From the NCBI GenBank assembly GCA_016742275.1, contig JACVCD010000001.1:310001-374000 (forward strand): a stretch of 64,000 bases of DNA. The letters run 5' to 3'. Positions 18,911-27,508 of this stretch are shown here, one piece after another (position 1 is the first letter of the stretch; each line of letters starts with the position of its first letter). The stretch comes from Gemmatimonadaceae bacterium. GTDB lineage: Bacteria; Gemmatimonadota; Gemmatimonadetes; Gemmatimonadales; Gemmatimonadaceae. The notes beneath the pieces are model-generated. The model was not told the DNA's origin and made no database searches. It saw nothing but the letters and a program-made list of their open reading frames with translations. The position numbers and the translations under genes were made by a program.

Positions 18911-20118
18911 CCCGGCGCAGGCATATCAGAGACAGGTCGCTGCGTCGGCTCCCACATGGCGGCCTTTTCGTTACGCAGCAAATGCAACCATGCACGCCAA
19001 CCCGCCACGATACTGATAAAGATGTATCCCGAAAATGCGATCAGGCGCGGCAGACGACGATTGTCCGGCCAGGTGATCACCAATCGCGCGAGTACCAAGC
19101 CCACGATCATGCCGAAAGTGAGAACCAGCGTATACGGCGCGGAATTGACCAGGAACAGCGGGCCGATGAGCCAACCGAGAAACCCCGGGAACAGCATCCA
19201 TCGCACCAGTTTGTGCGAGAACATCATGAGGGCGTAACTGCCATAGCGGAACGGATTCATCGTCCGCTTGAGATACATCAGTGTGGCGAGACCTCGCCCC
19301 ATCGTTCGGCTCTTCCGACGAAGTTCCGCCTTGAGCGTTGGGGTACGCGGGACAAGACATGTCGCGGCGTCCACTGATACCGCGCGATAGCCCTCGAGGC
19401 GAGCCACGCTGGCGGCGGCAAAGTCACGTGCCAACTCCGGCGGCAACTGCACCATTTGCAAGTGACGTCGATTGGCGTAGAAGCACCCACTCGCACCAAC
19501 AATGCTGTGTACGCGCGTTTCCCAGGAACGCAGCGTCATCTCCATGCCGACATAACTCGACTCGGCCTTGTTCCCCTCGCGCACTTCGTCGCCAATGCTG
19601 ATATCGCGGCCGGATGCCAAACCGACTGCCGGATCGAGCAATGCCTGAACCAGCGGCTTGAGGGAGTCGCGCGGAATCAGAATGGACGCGTCGATGGAAA
19701 CCACAATTTCGCCGCGCAGGTGCGGGCCCGCTGCATTCTCGCCCGCCGGCTTGCCGCTGCGCTCGGGCATACGGAACAGACGAACACGGGGATCGCCATA
19801 GTTCTCAACCAAAGCGTCCGTTCCATCACTCGAGCAGTCCGATACCACCAGCACATTCAAACGATGGGCCGGATAGTCGGTGGCCAACGCGTGATCGAGC
19901 GTCTTGCGAAGACGCTTTTCCTCGTTGTACGCCACAATGAGAATGGAAATCTCTGGCCATGCGTCGTCAGACGCGGGAGCCGGGGGCGGCGAGTATGCAG
20001 GGCGGAGCTTGGACCAGCCCCATACGAGTGCCGGGTACGCAACGAATGCGTAGCCACCCAGAACGAGGGGGGCCAGCACGAGTATCCAACCGATCCACTC
20101 CATGACACTCACATCCAT
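18907..20118 (-). CDS. Membrane glycosyltransferase family 2
   Basis: The 403-residue product starts at ATG 20118, with GGGAGG and GGAG just upstream; the frame stays open further upstream but overlaps the ATP-grasp gene. It has an N-terminal membrane segment (WIGWILVLAPLVLGGYAFVAYPALVW), a GT-A domain with ISILIVAYNEEKRLRKTL, VLVVSDCSSDGTD and VSIDASILI (DxD-like), and a C-terminal cluster of three or four membrane helices. The layout is that of processive or membrane GT2 enzymes in exopolysaccharide loci. A QxxRW motif of cellulose-synthase type is not seen; the equivalent region reads RRKSRTMGRGLATLMY. Confidence 0.88.
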   Translation of the reverse strand: MDVSVMEWIGWILVLAPLVLGGYAFVAYPALVWGWSKLRPAYSPPPAPASDDAWPEISILIVAYNEEKRLRKTLDHALATDYPAHRLNVLVVSDCSSDGTDALVENYGDPRVRLFRMPERSGKPAGENAAGPHLRGEIVVSIDASILIPRDSLKPLVQALLDPAVGLASGRDISIGDEVREGNKAESSYVGMEMTLRSWETRVHSIVGASGCFYANRRHLQMVQLPPELARDFAAASVARLEGYRAVSVDAATCLVPRTPTLKAELRRKSRTMGRGLATLMYLKRTMNPFRYGSYALMMFSHKLVRWMLFPGFLGWLIGPLFLVNSAPYTLVLTFGMIVGLVLARLVITWPDNRRLPRLIAFSGYIFISIVAGWRAWLHLLRNEKAAMWEPTQRPVSDMPAPG

Positions 20119-20137
20119 CTCCGTCCTCCCAGCATCG

Positions 20138-21316
20138 TCACTGGCGTGTGATCCAACGCAGTATTTCCCCCATGAATGGCATCGGATCGCTGACTCGGAA
20201 GACCTCCGCGCGGTCCGACCAGCGCCGATCCAGCAGCGCTCGCAAGGCCGCCATAGCTCCCAACGCCATTCCTGGAGGCGCAGCCAACTCCGCCGCGCTC
20301 TTTCGCCAAATGGCAAGCGCGTGATCGAGTTCGCCGATTTCCCAGTATGTCCTTACTCCCTGACGCGCGGGACGCGGCGCAGGTATCGGCAGCCCCAGAG
20401 TTGCGGCTATCAGGACACTGGGGAAATCCACGCCCGCGTCGATGGCCAGTTGTACTGAGCCCCACAGCCTCGCGTTGATCTCCATCAGGACGGCTTCACC
20501 CGAACGACTATCCTCCTTGAACTCGATCATGGCCGGGCCCTCGTAGTCCAGCTGATCCAGCAGGGCCTCGCAGCGACGAATCAATTTCTCGGGAGGAATC
20601 AAGGCCTCGCGGTACGTGCTCACCCCACCAGCCGGCGGCTTTTCCCGCAAGCGACGATGACCGAACTGCAGCAATGTGGATCGGGCTCGGCGCAGGAGAA
20701 ACACGCCAATCCCGTCCCCTATCACCCGCTCCTGCACCATGATCGGGTACGCCTGGGACGGATACTTCGCCAATTGCGTTCCGACATCGGTCCAACTCTC
20801 AGCGAAGCGCACCTGCAGTGAGGTGGGCCTCCCGTCGATCTCGACGACAGAGCGCGCGGGCTTAAGTACCCAGGCCCCCGTCTCCGATGTGGGTAGGCCC
20901 CCGATTTCAGCCGCCGAGTCGAGAACGAATTGCCGCGGCACGCGAATACCCACACCCGGTGCCATTTGCATGAGAGTGGCTTTGTCACTAGCCCGGGCGT
21001 ATGCAGCGGGCTGAGGACCTGCCACACGTGCTGGCAGTCCATCCAACGCCAGCAGCACGCGAGATGCTTTGTCTGTAACCGGAAGCACCACGTCTATCTG
21101 ATGCTTGGCAACCAATTCTCGAACCGTAGCCGACATTGCTGCCGGTTCATGCCAATCGGCCCGTGAGAGGCCGACGTGCAGATTCGTGGCCCGAGACCAA
21201 CCAGCCAGCCCTCGATGCACGCCAACGGTAATAACGCGCCACTTGCTCCGGGCGAGCGACCGCACCGCCGCCAGCGCGGCACGCTGCTCTGGATCCGTGA
21301 CGAGAACCGTTACCAT
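20138..21316 (-). CDS. ATP-grasp domain protein
   Basis: The 392-residue product has a PreATP-grasp N-terminus (VTVLVTDPEQRAALAAVRSLA) and an ATP-grasp core with WVLKPARSV (ATP lysine), YPIMVQERVIGDGIGVFLL and the Mg-binding block AMIEFKEDSRSGEAVLMEINARLWGS. Such stand-alone ATP-grasp proteins make an amide or ester bond through an acyl-phosphate and occur regularly beside exosortase-A genes, where the substrate is unknown. It starts 79 bases from the divergent exosortase gene, and the two share that short gap as a promoter region. It leads the minus-strand operon with the GT2 and GT4 genes. Confidence 0.87.
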   Translation of the reverse strand: MVTVLVTDPEQRAALAAVRSLARSKWRVITVGVHRGLAGWSRATNLHVGLSRADWHEPAAMSATVRELVAKHQIDVVLPVTDKASRVLLALDGLPARVAGPQPAAYARASDKATLMQMAPGVGIRVPRQFVLDSAAEIGGLPTSETGAWVLKPARSVVEIDGRPTSLQVRFAESWTDVGTQLAKYPSQAYPIMVQERVIGDGIGVFLLRRARSTLLQFGHRRLREKPPAGGVSTYREALIPPEKLIRRCEALLDQLDYEGPAMIEFKEDSRSGEAVLMEINARLWGSVQLAIDAGVDFPSVLIAATLGLPIPAPRPARQGVRTYWEIGELDHALAIWRKSAAELAAPPGMALGAMAALRALLDRRWSDRAEVFRVSDPMPFMGEILRWITRQ

Positions 21317-21395
21317 GTGGTCTTGGAAGGTGAAAGCGCGGGCGGGCCGCTGCAGGTGCTCGCCAACCGGCGCACGTTCAATTTATCGTTCTCTC

Positions 21396-22946
21396 ATGCC
21401 AACTGCCTCCACCGCCGTGCTCGAATCGTCGGGTCCACATGCTCGGACCGAGATTCGCGCCCTCGCTATTGGATTGGTTCTCGTTGCGGCGGCCTTTGCG
21501 GCCACATGGCCAACATTTCCGGCCGTATGGCTGGAAAATCGGTCGCATGGCTTTCTCGCCGCGGCACTGGCGGGCTGGTTTGTGTGGACGCGTCGGTCTG
21601 ACATCGGTCACGTCAATCGACCACTGCCGGTGCTGCTGCCAGTAGTTGCCGCATTGTCGTTTCTCTGGTTGGCTGGTCAGATCATGTCGGCACAAGTGGT
21701 CAGCCAGTTTGCCTTGCTTGCCTTGCTTGGCACCTTCGTGGTGACCGTGAATGGCTCGCTCGCTGGCCGCGCTCTTGGCCCCGCAGCTGCAGCACTCGCA
21801 CTCGCCCTGCCCATCTGGGAAGTTCTGACCTGGCCGCTCCAACTCATTGCCACGGTGATTGGCGGCACTGTCGTCAAGCTCCTGGGCGTTGACGCGGTCA
21901 TCAAGGACGAGACCATTACCGTGCAGTGGGGTCAGTTTGTAGTTGCGGACAGCTGCTCCGGGCTGGGCTTCTTCCTTACCGCAGTCACGCTCGGTCTGAG
22001 CTACGCGCTCATGTTCACCAAGAGCTCGCGGGCTCGCTGGCGCATTGTAGCCTTGGCGGCATTATCCGCGCTCGTTGCCAATTGGATTCGCGTAATCGGT
22101 CTGGTCTTGATCGGTAACGCCACGCGCATGCAGTCATCACTGATGCAGGACCATGAATTGTTTGGCTGGGTGATTTTCGGTGCGGCCATGATGGTGTTCT
22201 TTATGCTCGCATCGCGCATCGAGCGCCGATATCCGCAGGATACCGGCGCGCAGACAACCACATTGCCCCACACATCTGAGCGCCGTCCTTCCTGGCTCGT
22301 CCCTGTCGCCACAGTATGTGCGGTCGCAGGGCCACTGTTGCTCTATGGTGTTCGTCTTCAGACAAATGCTCCAGTATTCGCTCCGGTAATCGGCGGCATT
22401 GTCGCTGATGCGCGATGGATCGCATTGCCGACCGTGCCTTCGTCCAACGACGCACGTGGCGCGGTGGACAGCAACAAGTGGGAGCCACAATTCGTGGGAC
22501 AATCGAGTCACGAGGTTCACTTGTGGCATCAGGGTGTCGATACGATTCGCGTTGACCGCGTGGTGTACACGAGTGAACGACAGGGGGCCGAACTCGTAGG
22601 CGCCGGAAGCCAGGTTGCGGCGGATTCTATCGTGCTCGCTCAACGACTGGTTGGTCCACTGGATCAAACGGCTCGCACGGCTCGCCAGGTGGTTGTTCGA
22701 GAAGGCAAGCGCGCGCGTGTGATTTGGGGATGGTATCGAGTAGCAGGAATGGAAACATCCTCCGCAGGCAAGGCAAAACTGATGTCGCTCTTGGCCTTTC
22801 TGAAACGACAGGAGGGGGGGGAAGGCGTATTTGTTTCAACACCGTGTGATGCTGGTGATTGCAGCAAGGCCAGTGCGCGCCTCTTTCAGTTTGTAACTGG
22901 TCGAGAGCTACCGAGCGCCGAGGTCAAGCCCCAAGGCGCTTCGTGA
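21396..22946 (+). CDS. xrtA: Exosortase A with fused EpsI domain
   Basis: The 516-residue product is the membrane transpeptidase that cuts PEP-CTERM proteins and hands them to an acceptor at the outer face of the inner membrane. About eight membrane segments span residues 20-300. The catalytic triad is complete: C187 in VVADSCSGLGFF, R232 in ANWIRVIG and H253 in MQDHELFGW. After the last helix comes an EpsI (DUF3485) domain, about residues 310-510, typical of the A-type fusion. ATG 21396 is the first start after the divergent gene; the frame is open much further upstream but over non-conserved residues. The FemAB-like gene overlaps its stop as GTGA. Confidence 0.95.
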   Translation: MPTASTAVLESSGPHARTEIRALAIGLVLVAAAFAATWPTFPAVWLENRSHGFLAAALAGWFVWTRRSDIGHVNRPLPVLLPVVAALSFLWLAGQIMSAQVVSQFALLALLGTFVVTVNGSLAGRALGPAAAALALALPIWEVLTWPLQLIATVIGGTVVKLLGVDAVIKDETITVQWGQFVVADSCSGLGFFLTAVTLGLSYALMFTKSSRARWRIVALAALSALVANWIRVIGLVLIGNATRMQSSLMQDHELFGWVIFGAAMMVFFMLASRIERRYPQDTGAQTTTLPHTSERRPSWLVPVATVCAVAGPLLLYGVRLQTNAPVFAPVIGGIVADARWIALPTVPSSNDARGAVDSNKWEPQFVGQSSHEVHLWHQGVDTIRVDRVVYTSERQGAELVGAGSQVAADSIVLAQRLVGPLDQTARTARQVVVREGKRARVIWGWYRVAGMETSSAGKAKLMSLLAFLKRQEGGEGVFVSTPCDAGDCSKASARLFQFVTGRELPSAEVKPQGAS

Positions 22947-24082
22947 GTTCCACCGAAGCGCCACTTCAGCTCGTTGCCGTTACCACGTGGAGTGAGCTGT
23001 CAGGCCATCTCGACGCATGGAACGGATTGCTGGGAAAGGCTGACATTGGTGACTGGTTTGCCTCGCCTCACTGGGTCGTTCCCTGGATGCGCGCCTTTGG
23101 TGAGAATTCGCCATGGCATCTCATACTTGGCTATCGCAATGGAGAATTGGTGGGCGCACTGCCACTCATAGGGCCCGTACCTGCGCCTTGGGGACTCGGC
23201 ACACTGCGCCAGCCGGTGAATGTACAAGTCAGGCGGGTCGGCATGTTGGCTGTTTCAGCCACGATGGGCGACTTCTGCAATCAGGCATTGCAGGCGGCCA
23301 TTGCCGGTGCACCGAATCACTGCGTGGAACTTGCTCGCTTGGAGCGGCGTGGGTGGTTCGACCGAACAACAGCGCGGATTACCGAGGAGAACAACTGGCG
23401 CCACCTGGAGTGGGATGAACAGCCAAGCGCGATCGTTGACCTCACCCAGGGTTGGGAGCACTACCTGACAACCCGAGACGGAAAACTTCTACGCAACCTG
23501 CGAAGCCGGCGGCGGAAGATCGAGACAGACAGCGCATGGGAAATTCACTCGATCGACAATGCGAGCGCATTCGAGGGATTTTGGCAGGCTGTGCTCCGGA
23601 TCGAACAGGATAGTTGGAAGCACGATGCGCAGTCCGCTCTGACCAACGAACCTCATGTTGCAGCGTTCTATCACGATGTGCTGGAACAAGTAGGCCAGAA
23701 TGGATTTCTGCGAAGCCATCTGTTGACGCATGCTGGTGAACCGGTGGCTTACACTGCCGCCGTCGCGATAGGCCGGACCTGCTACCTGCTCAAGAATTCT
23801 TACCGTGCCGAGTATCGTTCGTGGTCGCCTGGCATGGTCCTGACCTGGCATTCGATCGAGGCAGGCGCACACGCCGGGGCCACACGTTATGACTTTCTCG
23901 GCGATGTGCTACCCTGGAAGCAGGATCTTGCCACGGAATTGCCAGCCTATTTCTCTCGGACGGTTTTCCCGCGATATCAGGTGAGCCCACAGTTGCGTCG
24001 GTTCGTCGAACACGGAGTTAAGCCATTGGTTCGTCGCAGTGGAGTTCTTGCGGCGCTAAGGAACAAGGGGTCTCGTGACTGA
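22943..24082 (+). CDS. GNAT/FemAB-like acyltransferase
   Basis: The product is about 379 residues from GTG 22943, whose last two bases begin the exosortase stop (GTGA), a sign of translational coupling. It has a BioF2-like/FemAB-related GNAT fold: an N-terminal half with WFASPHWVVPWMRAFGE and GALPLIGPVPAPWG, and a C-terminal half with FWQAVLRIEQDSWK and the cofactor-side segment LTHAGEPVAYTAAVAIGRTCYLLKNSY. Such proteins transfer an aminoacyl or acyl group and are standard members of exosortase loci. The acceptor may be an exopolysaccharide sugar. The next gene overlaps its stop by eight bases. Confidence 0.82.
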   Translation: MSSTEAPLQLVAVTTWSELSGHLDAWNGLLGKADIGDWFASPHWVVPWMRAFGENSPWHLILGYRNGELVGALPLIGPVPAPWGLGTLRQPVNVQVRRVGMLAVSATMGDFCNQALQAAIAGAPNHCVELARLERRGWFDRTTARITEENNWRHLEWDEQPSAIVDLTQGWEHYLTTRDGKLLRNLRSRRRKIETDSAWEIHSIDNASAFEGFWQAVLRIEQDSWKHDAQSALTNEPHVAAFYHDVLEQVGQNGFLRSHLLTHAGEPVAYTAAVAIGRTCYLLKNSYRAEYRSWSPGMVLTWHSIEAGAHAGATRYDFLGDVLPWKQDLATELPAYFSRTVFPRYQVSPQLRRFVEHGVKPLVRRSGVLAALRNKGSRD

Positions 24083-25196
24083 GCAGCCACTGCGCATCCT
24101 TCAAGTCATTGAAACCGGCGGCCCGGGTGGTGCAGAGACGGTGTTTGCCCGTTTGTCGGGATCGCTTGCCGAACGTGGGCATGCTGTGCAATGCCTGATT
24201 CGCAAAGGCAGCTGGCTGCCAGACGAACTGGATCGCCGTGGCCTCCCCGTCAGCTACATCACGAGCCGTGGTGCTTTTGATCTGGCGCTCATTCGCTTCA
24301 TTCGTGAGTTGATTCGAGAGCATCGTATTCAACTCGTGCACGGCCACCTGTTCGACGGCGCGCTCTATGCGGCCATTGCGGCGCGCAGTCTCGGTATTCC
24401 CAGCGTAGTCACCTTGCACGGTCAGGTCGATGTGGGGCGCAGCGGCTGGCGCATGGCAATCAAGCGCGCGCTGTTTGCGAGATGTGTAGATCGTGTTGTG
24501 CTAGTATCCAGGGCTTTACAACAGGAGCTGGCAACTTCTCTGCCAATGCCAGTGGTCCGACAGTTGATTCTGCACAACGGCGTGCCGATTCCTGATAATC
24601 TGGACGCACAGGATGCAGTCCAATTGGCTGCGCGGACGCGTAGCTCAAGCGATATGGCTCGAGTCGTAGCGATCGGCAATATTCGGGCGCCGAAGAACTA
24701 CCCACTCCTTCTTCAATCAATCGAGTTGGTGCGTAGGCTCATTCCCAACATTCATCTCGATATCGTTGGCGAGCCGGATCGTGGCGGATTGCAGCAGCAG
24801 CTTGAGCGCGAAGTCGCGGCGAGAGATCTGCAGCACGCCGTCACCTTTCGCGGTTTCGTCCCTGAGCCTGGAGAGCTGCTGCGTGGAGCGGATGCCTTCG
24901 TTCTGGCGTCGAGTCAGGAGGGATTTTCGCTGGCCACCATTGAGGCGATGCTGCAGGGAGTCCCAGTTGTCTGCTCCAGGAGTGGCGGACCGGAAGAAAT
25001 CGTCAGCGATGGCCATACCGGAAGACTGGTCCCGGTCAACGATGCGGAAGCGCTGGCCAACGCCCTGATTGACACGCTACGCGATCGCGAATCTGCGCAT
25101 CAGATGGCTCAACGCGCGAGGCGCCATGCTATTGAGCAGTTCAGTCTCAACACCATGGTTGAACGATATGAGCACCTGTACCGATCGCTGGTCTGA
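24075..25196 (+). CDS. Glycosyltransferase family 4
   Basis: The 373-residue GT-B enzyme starts at GTG 24075 after an AAGGGG Shine-Dalgarno and overlaps the previous gene's stop. The N-terminal half has ILQVIETGGPGGAETVFARL and VHGHLFDGALYAAIAARSL. The donor half has VVAIGNIRAPKNYPLLLQSI and SSQEGFSLATIEAMLQGVPVV, with the E-x7-E type glutamates. It forms a three-gene unit with exosortase and the FemAB-like gene (21396 to 25196), so it probably acts on the same exopolysaccharide. The sugar specificity is not visible. Confidence 0.92.
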   Translation: MTEQPLRILQVIETGGPGGAETVFARLSGSLAERGHAVQCLIRKGSWLPDELDRRGLPVSYITSRGAFDLALIRFIRELIREHRIQLVHGHLFDGALYAAIAARSLGIPSVVTLHGQVDVGRSGWRMAIKRALFARCVDRVVLVSRALQQELATSLPMPVVRQLILHNGVPIPDNLDAQDAVQLAARTRSSSDMARVVAIGNIRAPKNYPLLLQSIELVRRLIPNIHLDIVGEPDRGGLQQQLEREVAARDLQHAVTFRGFVPEPGELLRGADAFVLASSQEGFSLATIEAMLQGVPVVCSRSGGPEEIVSDGHTGRLVPVNDAEALANALIDTLRDRESAHQMAQRARRHAIEQFSLNTMVERYEHLYRSLV

Positions 25197-25216
25197 TACT
25201 ACTACCCTCTGTTTCA

Positions 25217-26449
25217 CTAGCTGGAGACCGACACAAGGGCGATCAATCGATTAACGATGGCACGTTGAACGGTCGACGAAATCCGGGAGTGCGTTGGTAA
25301 CGTGAATACACTTCGTGCGAGTTGCCGAGCGCCTGGCCATGCGTGCGATGGATTGTCCAATACGTCGGCGATTTGCGGGTAGTCTGCGAGCGTGCGAGGA
25401 TATGACTGCACGACTCCAAGGTGTTCCAACTCGCGATCTGGAGGAGTGTGAAGTTTTATCGGGAATCGCAGCGCCCCTTGCTCCTCATCGCTTGCGGTTG
25501 GCGCGAAGAGCACGTCTGGGAATCGCTGCAACGCATCACGATAGTACGACGCCACTTCTCGCCGATGCCGGAGCAGTGTCGATTCCTGCGCCAAAGCATC
25601 CAACAGAAGCGTGCAAGCGGTGAGCGGCGCGACGTGGATCCCACTCAGTGGATGAAACTCCGTAGCCCCCACACCCAACCCGGGCATAGTCTTCACCATA
25701 CCAAACCAGAGCGGATGAGAGAGCACTTCGGTGGCAGCGACGCGCGCCAATCCGAGCATGCCCGACACTGCAGGCGTCACACCAAGCGCTTCCAAGGAAG
25801 CGGCAGATTCCATTTGGGGTATCAGCAGAGCGCCGCCTCCACCCGCGTTGATTCCTTTCCCGCGCCCAAAACTCAGCACACCCCAATCAGCTTGCCCGCC
25901 ACCACGCACGCCATCCAACGAGCCACCGGCATGCTGAGCGGCATCTTCGATCACTTGAGCTCCCGTTCGCTTCGCCTCGTGCATTACGGCTTCTAGATCC
26001 ACGATGCGCCCGTAGAGGTGCGTAACAACCACGTGGGAGCAGCCCAATGCGAGAGCATGGCGGAGCGATTGGAGTTCAGGCTCCAATGTTTGCGGGTCGA
26101 GATCGTACAGAACCACCCGGTGGCCAGAGAACAGCGCGGCGCTAAGCAGGTCGGGACAGCCGTATGCAGGTAGTGCAACACGTGGGCTATTGCTGGCCGA
26201 TCGAACACCCGACAAACGGAGAGCAAGTGCCAAGGCACTCGTCCCGCTGTCGGTGACCACCGCCGTTTTCCCAGGATATCTGACTTCCAATGCGCGAATG
26301 ACCTCCGCTCGGTAGTCCTGAGCAGCCGGACTCACCAAGGTTGAGATCGCTTTCAGGACCGAGTGGAACCGGACCTGCGAATAGACCGGGGGATAGGCGC
26401 GCACGATTGTCACAAGGTATCCAAGGCTTCGGAAAGCCGCGAAGGCCAT
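25217..26449 (-). CDS. DegT/DnrJ/EryC1/StrS-type PLP aminotransferase
   Basis: The 410-residue product has the fold-type-I layout of sugar aminotransferases: TAVVTDSGTSALALALRL (PLP phosphate loop), RVALPAYGCPDLLSAALFSG, IEDAAQHAGGSLDGV (the aspartate that contacts the pyridine nitrogen) and SFGRGKGINAGGGG, which carries the probable Schiff-base lysine. The usual motif is SF..xKxxxxGEGG; GRGKGINAGGGG is a deviation, so it may act on an unusual keto-sugar or not be a canonical transaminase. It would make an amino-sugar for the repeat unit. It converges with the GT4 gene after 20 bases. Confidence 0.8.
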   Translation of the reverse strand: MAFAAFRSLGYLVTIVRAYPPVYSQVRFHSVLKAISTLVSPAAQDYRAEVIRALEVRYPGKTAVVTDSGTSALALALRLSGVRSASNSPRVALPAYGCPDLLSAALFSGHRVVLYDLDPQTLEPELQSLRHALALGCSHVVVTHLYGRIVDLEAVMHEAKRTGAQVIEDAAQHAGGSLDGVRGGGQADWGVLSFGRGKGINAGGGGALLIPQMESAASLEALGVTPAVSGMLGLARVAATEVLSHPLWFGMVKTMPGLGVGATEFHPLSGIHVAPLTACTLLLDALAQESTLLRHRREVASYYRDALQRFPDVLFAPTASDEEQGALRFPIKLHTPPDRELEHLGVVQSYPRTLADYPQIADVLDNPSHAWPGARQLARSVFTLPTHSRISSTVQRAIVNRLIALVSVSS

Positions 26450-26688
26450 TCCAGCTCAGCTCGCCAAACTTTTGTGAAGTGTGGGAAATGTGCTGCGATC
26501 GCTGCTGGCGGGCCGCACCATGATGCTTCTATGCAACACCCAAGAATCTTGTACATTCCTGCAACAGGCCCCTCTGGACATGCAGCCGACCTACTGCACA
26601 GCTCGGAACCGCTTTTATTGCATTGACTTAATGGATTTTTGGCTGTAACATTTCGGCGTTCGATGAGATGAAGTTCACGCTCAGGGTT
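26450..26688. other. Intergenic region upstream of the PEP-CTERM gene
   Basis: This is the divergent gap between the aminotransferase and the PEP-CTERM gene. It is AT-richer than its flanks and has no convincing gene. A sigma-54 activator would be expected to bind here, since a -24/-12 promoter starts at 26689. A short dyad (CATT-gactt-AATG, about 26620-26632) is present but too small to call as an operator. Confidence 0.5.
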
Positions 26689-26704
26689 CGGCATGGAGCT
26701 TGCT
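26689..26704 (+). promoter_or_regulatory. Sigma-54 (-24/-12) promoter of the PEP-CTERM gene
   Basis: The sequence CGGCATGGAGCTTGCT matches the RpoN consensus TGGCACGNNNNTTGCW at every defined position except the first T and the second C. The GG and GC dinucleotides have the required ten-base spacing. Transcription should start near 26715, giving an ~80-base leader before ATG 26796. PEP-CTERM genes are known in other bacteria to depend on RpoN and the response regulator PrsR, and an NtrC-type activator is encoded at 33286. Confidence 0.72.
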
Positions 26705-26795
26705 CATGTACTTTGGTGAAGCGGAGAGCGACCCAAATGGCCTTCCATCGGACTTCCGCTGTGCCGTCACCACTTTTCCATTTCAGGGGCAAGCT

Positions 26796-27452
26796 ATGAA
26801 GCGTTTCTTTGGGGCTCTCGCGGGTGCAGCGATGATGCTGGCGCCTATGACTATGCAGGCACAGGCGCCTATCGATCCGACCGTTTCTTTGACGATCACG
26901 TCTAATCCGTACGGCACTGGAGCGACAGGATATTCTGGCGGCGGCGGCGGCTACTTGGCCAATTTCGCAGTTGATTTCCCTTCACCGGTTGGTACTCGGA
27001 CATTTACTGATTATCTGGTTTGGTGCATCGATGGTGGTCGCGGTATTGGATTCAACGAGCCGACCAACTTCCAGATTTACACCGTTGCCGACTTTGCAGC
27101 CAACCTTGCTCTGAAGGCCACCACTGGTCATCACCCTGATCAGGGTGACATGAATCGAATCGCTTCTCTCCAGGCTGCGCTCTATGCCGCATGGGCACTC
27201 CCAGGTACTAACCATGCCAATTACCAGGGAAGCATCTGGTCGGAATTCGACGGGTTCACGGGCTACAACAATAACTCGGCCCCGAACATCATCGCTGGCG
27301 ATTCTTACTTTGACACGACCGAGTACTACGTTCTGTGGAACGGGGACAATCAGACTTTCCTGACGAAGATTTCGGAACCGTCTTCAGCAGTCCTCGCATT
27401 TGCCGGAATGGGTGCACTTCTCGTCGCAGTGCGTCGCCGTCGTCAAGCGTAG
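26796..27452 (+). CDS. PEP-CTERM sorting-domain protein
   Basis: This is a secreted 218-residue exosortase substrate. The signal peptide is MKRFFGALAGAAMMLAPMTMQAQA, with cleavage likely after AQA. The mature part is rich in Gly, Tyr, Asn and Thr. The C-terminal sorting signal is SEPSSAVLAFAGMGALLVAV followed by RRRRQA: an EP-containing motif, one membrane segment and an arginine cluster. The motif is SEP, not PEP, and is a variant still expected to be read by XrtA. ATG 26796 has AGGGGC upstream; an upstream in-frame ATG at 26706 lies before the expected transcription start and is rejected. It is the only PEP-CTERM gene in the window. Confidence 0.9.
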   Translation: MKRFFGALAGAAMMLAPMTMQAQAPIDPTVSLTITSNPYGTGATGYSGGGGGYLANFAVDFPSPVGTRTFTDYLVWCIDGGRGIGFNEPTNFQIYTVADFAANLALKATTGHHPDQGDMNRIASLQAALYAAWALPGTNHANYQGSIWSEFDGFTGYNNNSAPNIIAGDSYFDTTEYYVLWNGDNQTFLTKISEPSSAVLAFAGMGALLVAVRRRRQA

Positions 27453-27470
27453 TATTTTAGATTATGCAAG

Positions 27471-27508
27471 AAGAAGGGCTCGGCGCTAAGCCGAGCCCTT
27501 CTTCTTTT
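27471..27508 (+). terminator. Rho-independent terminator
   Basis: A perfect 14-bp stem (27471-27484 with 27490-27503) with a five-base loop is followed by TTCTTCTTTT. It lies 18 bases after the PEP-CTERM stop. It also covers the last codons of the convergent FemAB-like gene. Confidence 0.9.

Noticed and set aside
21105-21395. Upstream extension of the exosortase frame by 97 codons
   Set aside because: It lies opposite the ATP-grasp gene, has no hydrophobic or conserved content, and exosortase normally starts close to its first helix.
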